A stretch of 15,503 nucleotides of DNA from CAYHWW01 sp964360145 (GTDB lineage: Bacteria; Bdellovibrionota; UBA1018; CAYHWW01): assembly GCA_964360145.1 (NCBI GenBank), contig CAYHWW010000075.1, positions 1-15,503 of the forward strand. The letters are read 5' to 3'. The position numbers and the translations under genes are program-made. The notes under the pieces were generated by a model that had not been told where the DNA came from, did no database searches, and saw nothing but the letters and a program-made list of their open reading frames with translations. Shown here piece by piece: positions 6,481-11,783 of the stretch. The stretch's first letter is position 1; every line of letters starts with the position of its first letter.

Positions 6481-7209
6481 ATGCTGACGGCTCTGAACCT
6501 AGGGGACATGGTTTTTGATCCGCGGGGTTACGTGTTCATCAAGTCGCTGCGGGCCATAGCCGTCGTGGGCTTCATGGAGTGCGCGGACGCCGCCGCCGCC
6601 GCCGTCATTGCGCGGGATGTGGTGGTCCATTTCAGCGCGGAAAGCTTCGTTGCCATTGGCCCCGTGGAGAACAAGGCCGGTATCGCCGCCCTGAAGCAGG
6701 CCCTCCCCGACCTCGTTCGTGTCCATGTTGTATCCGACGAGATCGTCGAGCCCATCGCGATCTACGCTGATCATGAGCATGTTGAGGTGCACCGTGAGCT
6801 GGTTTGGGCGAAGTACCGTTTCACGCAGTGCTTGGTGCTTGGCACCATGGAGCTTTACTTTGTATCCTCCATCGGCGGCGCGCCGTCCACTGCGCACAGC
6901 TTGGCCCATGTGATCAAGTTTGGCCGTAAAGGCTTCGGCGGGCGAGCGCTCCCCGTGTTCTTGAAGGGGCTGGGGCAGGTGATGTTGCCTTCGGTGAACC
7001 CCGAGGCTAAAAAAGTTTCCGCTTTGCGGAAAGAACTGGCGCGCTATGACGTTTTTGCCGTGGGTCACACTCGGGTGTTTCCCATGGGGCGCGTGTCCGA
7101 GATCGAGCCTGCGGCGACCTTTGGCAAAGTGCCGCTGGTGGTGAGCACTTTGGCGGGGAAGAAGGCTGGGAAAAAAGCTGGCGCCGCCGTGGCAAAGAGT
7201 CGCCAGTAA
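6481..7209 (+). CDS. hypothetical protein with basic Ala/Lys C-terminal tail
   Basis: I do not recognise this 242-aa protein. The plus frame is preferred over a long open frame on the other strand (6499-7281). The plus frame has G/C-rich third positions and alternating hydrophobic and charged segments, while the opposite frame is rich in His and Arg. An ATG at 6508 preceded by AGGGG is an alternative start; both candidates have their G-run only 2 nt from the ATG. No signal peptide or membrane helix is evident. An Ala run at 37-42 is encoded by repeated GCC codons. The last ~20 residues are a Lys/Ala-rich tail (AGKKAGKKAG) like those seen on some nucleic-acid-binding proteins. The body (KYRFTQCLVLGTMELYFVSS, HVIKFGRKGFGG) shows no catalytic motif I can name. 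Neighbours give no functional clue. It is divergent from the DUF2090 gene. Confidence 0.7.
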   Translation: MLTALNLGDMVFDPRGYVFIKSLRAIAVVGFMECADAAAAAVIARDVVVHFSAESFVAIGPVENKAGIAALKQALPDLVRVHVVSDEIVEPIAIYADHEHVEVHRELVWAKYRFTQCLVLGTMELYFVSSIGGAPSTAHSLAHVIKFGRKGFGGRALPVFLKGLGQVMLPSVNPEAKKVSALRKELARYDVFAVGHTRVFPMGRVSEIEPAATFGKVPLVVSTLAGKKAGKKAGAAVAKSRQ

Positions 7210-7216
7210 CGCTGAG

Positions 7217-7247
7217 AAGGCAACATTCGCTGCCTTGCTGGGTTTTT
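7217..7247 (+). terminator. weak terminator-like hairpin after the 242-aa gene
   Basis: AAGGCA (7217-7222) and TGCCTT (7231-7236) form a 6-bp stem with an 8-nt loop, followed after six bases by TTTTT (7243-7247). It overlaps the -35 of the next promoter. The stem is short and the T-run displaced, so this is tentative. Confidence 0.3.
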
Positions 7248-7263
7248 GGCGAGGTCCTATAAT
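7235..7263 (+). promoter_or_regulatory. promoter with perfect TATAAT for the small secreted protein
   Basis: TATAAT (7258-7263) is a perfect -10, with TTGCTG (7235-7240) exactly 17 nt upstream. The start would fall near 7270, just before the AGGAGG ribosome binding site at 7272-7277. This gives a very short leader. It is the best-looking promoter in the window. Confidence 0.65.
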
Positions 7264-7286
7264 GGAGAGCCAGGAGGGCATCGGTC

Positions 7287-7562
7287 ATGCTTGGTCGCGT
7301 CTCTTTCGTTTTCATGGTTTCTTTGCTGGGTTCGTCACTTGCCATGGCGACAGAGGCGCCGGATGTGGCGCCGCCCGCAAAGACTCCGCCGCGGGAGCGT
7401 CCTCGCAGAGTGCGGCGTACGGAGCTACCGAGCTGTAGTGACACTTGCTCGTGCTACGTGCGTCGAGAAGATATCAGGCGCTGCGAGAGAGAACGTCGTC
7501 GTCGGCTTCCCCCGGACCCAGAAACCACGCGCGCACTGGAAGCCGCTCCTGCCACAGACTGA
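7287..7562 (+). CDS. small secreted Arg-rich, four-cysteine protein
   Basis: This 91-aa protein has a textbook Sec signal peptide at residues 1-21 (ending SSLAMA|TE). The mature peptide of about 70 aa starts Pro-rich and then becomes extremely Arg-rich: about 15 Arg in residues 37-73. It has four cysteines spaced C50-x3-C54-x-C56-x9-C66. The ATG has AGGAGG 9 nt upstream and a TATAAT promoter just before that, so expression is likely and may be strong. I recognise no family. A cationic, disulfide-linked exported peptide could act on membranes, bind lipopolysaccharide or nucleic acid, or be a cell-surface structural piece; none of this is shown. The aldehyde dehydrogenase gene follows 41 nt later without an obvious terminator between, so read-through is possible. 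Confidence 0.7.
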   Translation: MLGRVSFVFMVSLLGSSLAMATEAPDVAPPAKTPPRERPRRVRRTELPSCSDTCSCYVRREDIRRCERERRRRLPPDPETTRALEAAPATD

Positions 7563-7603
7563 GTTTTCGTGACGGTATCTGGCTTTTGAGCTAGCCTGCG
7601 GCC

Positions 7604-9331
7604 ATGGCAAAACAGTGGTTTCAGCAGGTTCTCGAAGGCATTTCCACGTTCCGTTCCGCTGGTGGCAAGGGCGCTGACCCCTTCGCCAAAATCTACGAGG
7701 CCCGCCGCGCCGAATACTCGCTCTTCACGCCCCAGATGGGCGAAGACGCGCTCGAAAAGCTCCGGGGCTACATCTTCTGCTACGACAAGCTGCCGTCGTT
7801 GCCCAGCGATGCGCCGGTGCCCACTTACAATTTCATCGACGGCCAGTGGTGCGCCGCCCGCGCAGGCACGATCACCATGTCTTCGCCTGCTGACAATCGC
7901 ATCAAGCTGGCCCAGGTCCCTGACTCGAAAGAAGAAGACTGCGAAGCGGCATTGGCCGCCGCCGATCGCTACTGGCGCTCTCTCAAGTGGGCGGAAGAGA
8001 ATCTCGTTTATCGCAAGCACGTCATCAAAAATTTCAGCCGCATGCTGAACTATTTCTATGAAGACTGCCTGAAAGAGATCCGCACCGTGATCCCCAAGAC
8101 CCGGTTGGAATCCGACAAAGACTTCTGGGAAGCCAAGCGCGCCGCCGACCACCTGGAAGGCTCTGCGGAACGGGTCATGAGCGGCACGCGGCTGCCCACC
8201 CTCATTGACGGCCACAGCTACTGGAAGAACGAGTACATCCCCGGCGGCATCGCCAGCATCGTCACGCCAATGAATTTTATTTATGGTATCCCGATCATCC
8301 ATTTGGCGGGGTGCTATCTTACCGGCGCACCCTTTATTTTCAAGGGCCACCCCTTCGGCGCCATCTGCAACACGACCATGATCCGCATGATGTTGGCGGC
8401 TGGTGCTCACCCGGATACCGTGCAAAAAGTCGAAGGTTTCGGCGGAAATGTGGAAAAGCTCGTGAGCGACCCGCGCGTTGCTGTTACCGTGTTGACGGGC
8501 AGCGATGAAACCGCGGCCCACTTCACCCGCATCCGCGGCCTGCGCCCCACCAAGTTCGAGGGCGGCGGTTGCAATTGGTCCTTTGTGGACGAAGGTTTCA
8601 GCGATGAAGAGTTGAAGCGCATCGCTGTGCGCCTCACTTATTCCAAGCTCGGCTTCTCGTCGCATAAGTGCACGACCTTGCATGGCATCGCGGCGGCACC
8701 GGCCACCTTGAAAAAGGTGCTCGACTACGTGAGCCGCGAGATGGATGAGTGGCAGGTCAAGAACCCCACGCTCTGTGACGCCACAGAAACCAAAGTCGTA
8801 GGCCCCTGCATGGTGCACAAGGCCCAGACCGCCCAGGACATCCAAGACGCCGCTGAAAAAGCCGGCGCCACGGTGGTGCGTCGCGGTGGCAAGCTTACCG
8901 ACGGTCTCGGCCTGCACGGTGAATACATCAAGCCCATCGTATTGGGTGGCCTGAAGCCCGGCTTCAAGGTCACCGTCAATTGGGACGGCAAGGGTGAGAG
9001 AAACATCGACCTCACCACCACGGAATTCTTCATGCCCATTCTGGCGGGCATGGAGGTGCGGAACTTTGACGCGTTCACCCAGTTCTGCCTCTTCCACAAC
9101 AACCACGACTTGGCTGTGAGCCTCTGGAGCCGCGACGACCGCAAGCTCGTGCGGGCCCGTCACATGCTGTCCGGCATGCTCAAAGAAAACGATGGCACCG
9201 ACTCTGCTCTCGAGTGGGAAGAGTTCGGCGCAGGCGGCATGGGTACCAGCGGCAACATGGGCGTGGGTGATCCGGAGGCTACGTTCCAAATTTACTGTCG
9301 GCGGCAAAAGGGCCGACATGTGGTGTTTTAG
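7604..9331 (+). CDS. aldehyde dehydrogenase family protein
   Basis: This 575-aa NAD(P)-dependent aldehyde dehydrogenase is somewhat longer than the usual ~500 aa because of a ~75-residue N-terminal extension before FIDGQW (77-82). The catalytic set is in order: N224 in TPMNF, cofactor Lys K247 in FKGHP, VLTGS at 296-300, general base E319 in FEGGG, nucleophile C356 in SSHKCTT, and TEFFMP further on. The E319-C356 spacing of 37 is close to the family's ~34. The segment around the Cys (GFSSHKC rather than GQ.C) and FEGGGCN rather than ELGGK mark a divergent subgroup, so the substrate cannot be told. A 1-pyrroline-5-carboxylate-dehydrogenase-like branch is one possibility. No good ribosome binding site precedes the ATG (only GCGG). 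paiB follows after 2 nt, indicating a joint transcript. A 636-codon open frame lies on the opposite strand (7454-9364); it is a codon-usage shadow. Confidence 0.93.
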   Translation: MAKQWFQQVLEGISTFRSAGGKGADPFAKIYEARRAEYSLFTPQMGEDALEKLRGYIFCYDKLPSLPSDAPVPTYNFIDGQWCAARAGTITMSSPADNRIKLAQVPDSKEEDCEAALAAADRYWRSLKWAEENLVYRKHVIKNFSRMLNYFYEDCLKEIRTVIPKTRLESDKDFWEAKRAADHLEGSAERVMSGTRLPTLIDGHSYWKNEYIPGGIASIVTPMNFIYGIPIIHLAGCYLTGAPFIFKGHPFGAICNTTMIRMMLAAGAHPDTVQKVEGFGGNVEKLVSDPRVAVTVLTGSDETAAHFTRIRGLRPTKFEGGGCNWSFVDEGFSDEELKRIAVRLTYSKLGFSSHKCTTLHGIAAAPATLKKVLDYVSREMDEWQVKNPTLCDATETKVVGPCMVHKAQTAQDIQDAAEKAGATVVRRGGKLTDGLGLHGEYIKPIVLGGLKPGFKVTVNWDGKGERNIDLTTTEFFMPILAGMEVRNFDAFTQFCLFHNNHDLAVSLWSRDDRKLVRARHMLSGMLKENDGTDSALEWEEFGAGGMGTSGNMGVGDPEATFQIYCRRQKGRHVVF

Positions 9332-9333
9332 GC

Positions 9334-9960
9334 ATGCTCTACACGCCATCATACGCGATGCCACGGGACACTGCCGCCATCCACGACCTCATTCGCCGCT
9401 ATAGCTTTGCAACGGTAATCTCCAGTGGCACCCAGGGGCTTGTCATCAGTCACTTACCGCTGTTGCTTGATGCTATGGGCGGACCCCAGGGAAAGCTCAT
9501 CGGCCATCTGGCCCGGGCCAATTCCCACAGCAAGCTTTTGGCTGACGCACCGGTGACCTGCATCTTCCACGGTCCTCACGGCTATTTGAGTCCAGCCTGG
9601 TATGTAGATCAACTCAGCGTGCCAACCTGGAATTACGCCGTGGCCCATGTGCAGGGGCAGTCGCGTCTGATTGAAGATACTGCGCACATCGAGGAAATTC
9701 TCGCAGCCACGGTAGATAAGCATGAGGCCGCAGCGGGCACGGGTTGGCGTTATGATTTGCCCACGGAGTTCCGAGAGAGGCTCGTGAAAACCATTGTGGG
9801 ATTTGAAATTGAGATTACGTCCCTGGAGGGCAAATTCAAGCTCAGCCAAAACCGCAAAGGCGCGGACAAGTCAGCAGCTCTTGCGGGTGCCGCCGAGCAC
9901 TACGCTACTACGAATCCAGACCTGGTGCGGATGATGCGAGAGGCCCTTTGCTCGGACTGA
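9334..9960 (+). CDS. paiB: PaiB family FMN-binding protein / negative regulator
   Basis: This 208-aa protein matches the PaiB family over its whole length. It shows YTPSYAMPRD (3-12), HLPLLLD (40-46), GHLARAN (57-63), GYLSPAWY (83-90), VPTWNY (96-101), IVGFEIEI (154-161) and EGKFKLSQNR (165-174). The fold is a split-barrel flavin-binding domain. In Bacillus, PaiB is linked to repression of sporulation and protease genes, but most members are uncharacterised and some may be flavin- or heme-dependent enzymes. It starts 2 nt after the aldehyde dehydrogenase stop, so translation is probably coupled, and a redox link between the two is reasonable. No paiA acetyltransferase is present. The last 53 bp overlap the 3' end of the convergent HNH-protein gene. 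Confidence 0.93.
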   Translation: MLYTPSYAMPRDTAAIHDLIRRYSFATVISSGTQGLVISHLPLLLDAMGGPQGKLIGHLARANSHSKLLADAPVTCIFHGPHGYLSPAWYVDQLSVPTWNYAVAHVQGQSRLIEDTAHIEEILAATVDKHEAAAGTGWRYDLPTEFRERLVKTIVGFEIEITSLEGKFKLSQNRKGADKSAALAGAAEHYATTNPDLVRMMREALCSD

Positions 9961-10909
9961 GGGGGGTTCTGTCAGGGGTGTATTTCCCAAATAATTCCCT
10001 TGCCTCCAATGCATTGTGCGCTGAGCAGAGAATCCTTAGATTTTCCGTGGTGTTCAGCCCACCAAGCGCATGGGGGATGCGATGGTCGTAGTGAAGGTAT
10101 CTTCTTGCGTTGCACCCCTTGTATGCGCACTTACCGCCATCTCGTAGCCAGACCTGTCGTTTGATTCCTGCTGGTATATATCTTGACAGAGAGGCTTGCC
10201 CCTCTGCCGGTTCAATACGCTTTACTACGGCTGGTCGGGGTAAAGCGTGCATTTTGGTCTGGTTCTTCGAGCGTCGCGCCTCAATGAGCTCTGGGTCATG
10301 TTTCTCCAGTGCTTCATCTAAGATGAGGCTGAGAAGCCCGCTGAATGTACCGGCAGGATTTTGATGGCTGAGTAGATTTTTGAGTTTCTCAATCTTTACC
10401 TCCTGCTCTTTTGAAATGACGAGCGTCACCTTTGTGAGGTCAGGGCTGATGACTTTTATGCGCTCCACCTTTTGGAGCTCCAAGAGCGTTTGCGGGCAAG
10501 CACTCTTCAAAAGAGTGCGCTCTGCCTCGCGCTTTGAAAGGCCGTCTAGGCTAAGGACCAATTCTTTTTTCTGCTCGAGGGTGCGAGTCACTCCGGCGCG
10601 TCTTTCAGCGCGAAGAAATTTACTGGCCTCAGTGACGACGGACAGGGAAAGTGCGCCCGACTCGATTTTTCGCTCGATTTGCGGCACATCACGAATGAGA
10701 CGCATGGCACTAATGCGGCGATTGGCAGCATCTTGCGCGTAGCCCAACTCGCGCACCGAAAAATCGAAAAGACTGGAGTAGCCCAGTTCAAGGAACCAGC
10801 GGCCCTCATCAACCATGCGTAAAAGCCGCAGCACCCGCGTAGTGATCTTGCGTTCTTCTGCCACGGCTTGTTTCAGTTCCGAAATAATGGACTGAGAATT
10901 GGTGTTCAT
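9908..10909 (-). CDS. HNH endonuclease domain protein
   Basis: This 333-aa protein starts at the ATG at 10909 (MNTNSQ); the frame stays open to 10999, but homologues I remember begin like this one. The N-terminal half is helical: ELGYSSLFDFSVRELGY at 41-57, then NRRISAMRLIRDVPQIERKIESGALSLS at 63-90. The C-terminal half carries an HNH nuclease domain with C261/C266, YDHRIPHALGG (274-284; D275 H276), N290 and LCSAHN (294-299; H298). All core residues are present. This layout is typical of a multi-copy family in Bdellovibrio genomes; whether it acts as a DNase in defence, in mobility or on prey DNA is unknown. The last ~17 residues (Pro/Ser-rich) are encoded within the overlap with paiB and may be a late extension. 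A CCCGCGGG palindrome directly precedes the ATG in place of a clear Shine-Dalgarno. Confidence 0.88.
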   Translation of the reverse strand: MNTNSQSIISELKQAVAEERKITTRVLRLLRMVDEGRWFLELGYSSLFDFSVRELGYAQDAANRRISAMRLIRDVPQIERKIESGALSLSVVTEASKFLRAERRAGVTRTLEQKKELVLSLDGLSKREAERTLLKSACPQTLLELQKVERIKVISPDLTKVTLVISKEQEVKIEKLKNLLSHQNPAGTFSGLLSLILDEALEKHDPELIEARRSKNQTKMHALPRPAVVKRIEPAEGQASLSRYIPAGIKRQVWLRDGGKCAYKGCNARRYLHYDHRIPHALGGLNTTENLRILCSAHNALEARELFGKYTPDRTPLSPSKGPLASSAPGLDS

Positions 10910-10939
10910 GCCCGCGGGATTAACACAGTTTTTTCCTGG

Positions 10940-10962
10940 TTTTTCGCCTGTGCTGCGAAAAA
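10940..10962. promoter_or_regulatory. 8-bp inverted repeat upstream of the HNH gene
   Basis: TTTTTCGC (10940-10947), loop CTGTGCT, then GCGAAAAA (10955-10962) form a perfect dyad, 31 bp upstream of the HNH-gene ATG. It may be an operator. I saw no convincing -35/-10 pair for either gene in the 10910-11092 divergent gap. Confidence 0.3.
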
Positions 10963-11056
10963 ATATTCTCGCCGTAAACGGCAGCCGTTGACCCAACATT
11001 TGCCATAAGAGTTCGGCATTGAAAAGTGCTACCTGCGCATATTGACGAAAGGAAAA

Positions 11057-11103
11057 ATGACCTTCATTGAATGCTCATCCCAGGAGGATTTAATGAAGGT
11101 CAT
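11057..11103 (+). promoter_or_regulatory. 12-bp inverted repeat enclosing the SD and containing the start codon
   Basis: ATGACCTTCATT (11057-11068) and AATGAAGGTCAT (11092-11103) are perfect inverted copies. The right arm contains the ATG (11093) of the secreted-protein gene. The 23-nt loop holds its AGGAGG (11082-11087). In RNA the start codon would be locked in a 12-bp stem while the Shine-Dalgarno stays in the loop. The left arm also begins with an in-frame ATG (11057) without its own clear ribosome binding site. Confidence 0.65.
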
Positions 11104-11674
11104 ACTTCTTGCTCCAGCATTATGTGCCGTCATGTGTTTTCTTTTTGTCGTGGATGCCGCTGATCCCCAGCGCCATCCCTTGCTTTCAAATGAGGATATT
11201 GAGCATGCCCGCTTTGATCGAATGCGTGGCAGGGCAATGGGTAGCACCCTGAGTGACCCCAACCCTTGGAGTTCCTATAATGAATGGGTTTGTGCGGATG
11301 CAGCCGACGTGCAACTCCACGACGATCTGGTGACATATGAGGGCGAAAAAAAGAATATGCCCTATTTCATAGTGAAGCTTCCAGGCCATGAGATCGACTT
11401 TTCGCTGTCGGGAGATGTTCAGTATGATTTTGTGGACCTCAAGCAGCGCTGGGAGGAGCTGCTCCACGGCACCCAGTATATTTGTTTCTACGCGGCATAC
11501 TTCCCGGCGGTGGAATACGTCGGAGAACCAGGGAGCTCGTGGATTCTCTCTGGCCTCAAAACCGAGCGCGGTTACTGGTGGGAGTCAGAAGAGGTATCTC
11601 CCACTGAAGATGATGATTTCAGTGACGACACGGATACACTAGAAAATCCGCATCTCTACAACACCTCCAACTGA
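11093..11674 (+). CDS. secreted hypothetical protein with acidic tail
   Basis: This 193-aa protein starts at the ATG at 11093, with AGGAGG 5 nt upstream. That choice places a Sec signal peptide (MKVILLAPALCAVMCFLFVV, cleavage near DA|AD) at the very N-terminus. The frame is open to 11042, which would bury the signal. The mature protein is rich in aromatic residues (NPWSSYNEW, GTQYICFYAAYFP, GYWWESEE). It has two cysteines (67, 131) that could pair, and ends in an acidic stretch (TEDDDFSDDTDT, 171-182). I recognise no family or catalytic motif. It is transcribed divergently from the HNH gene and ends 109 bp before fadE. Its start codon lies in a strong hairpin, so translation may be conditional. 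Confidence 0.75.
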   Translation: MKVILLAPALCAVMCFLFVVDAADPQRHPLLSNEDIEHARFDRMRGRAMGSTLSDPNPWSSYNEWVCADAADVQLHDDLVTYEGEKKNMPYFIVKLPGHEIDFSLSGDVQYDFVDLKQRWEELLHGTQYICFYAAYFPAVEYVGEPGSSWILSGLKTERGYWWESEEVSPTEDDDFSDDTDTLENPHLYNTSN

Positions 11675-11697
11675 GCATTTTAGTTTGTTCGCCAGCC

Positions 11698-11727
11698 GGC
11701 AACGCCCTCCCGACCATTTCCGTTGCC
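11698..11727. repeat. 7-bp inverted repeat between the secreted protein gene and fadE
   Basis: GGCAACG (11698-11704) and CGTTGCC (11721-11727) pair across a 16-nt loop. No T-tract follows, so it is a poor terminator. Its right arm overlaps the predicted fadE -35. Confidence 0.3.
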
Positions 11728-11751
11728 ATCTCGACGCACAGTTCGCAAGAT
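11723..11751 (+). promoter_or_regulatory. predicted promoter of the fadE operon
   Basis: TTGCCA (11723-11728, 5 of 6) lies 17 nt from CAAGAT (11746-11751, 3 of 6). The leader to the fadE ATG would be about 26 nt and contains GAGGAG at 11773-11778. Confidence 0.35.
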
Positions 11752-11783
11752 AGGTGAAAGCCCCACCTTCACGAGGAGTATTC

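Noticed and set aside
6499..7281. A 260-codon open frame opposite the 242-aa hypothetical gene
   Set aside because: Composition rich in His, Arg and Gly, no ribosome binding site seen, and weaker codon pattern than the plus frame. Kept in mind because neither frame has a known family.
7454..9364. A 636-codon open frame on the minus strand opposite the aldehyde dehydrogenase
   Set aside because: The plus-strand protein is a full aldehyde dehydrogenase with all catalytic residues. The opposite frame is His/Ala/Gly-rich with no domain and arises from G/C-rich codon positions.
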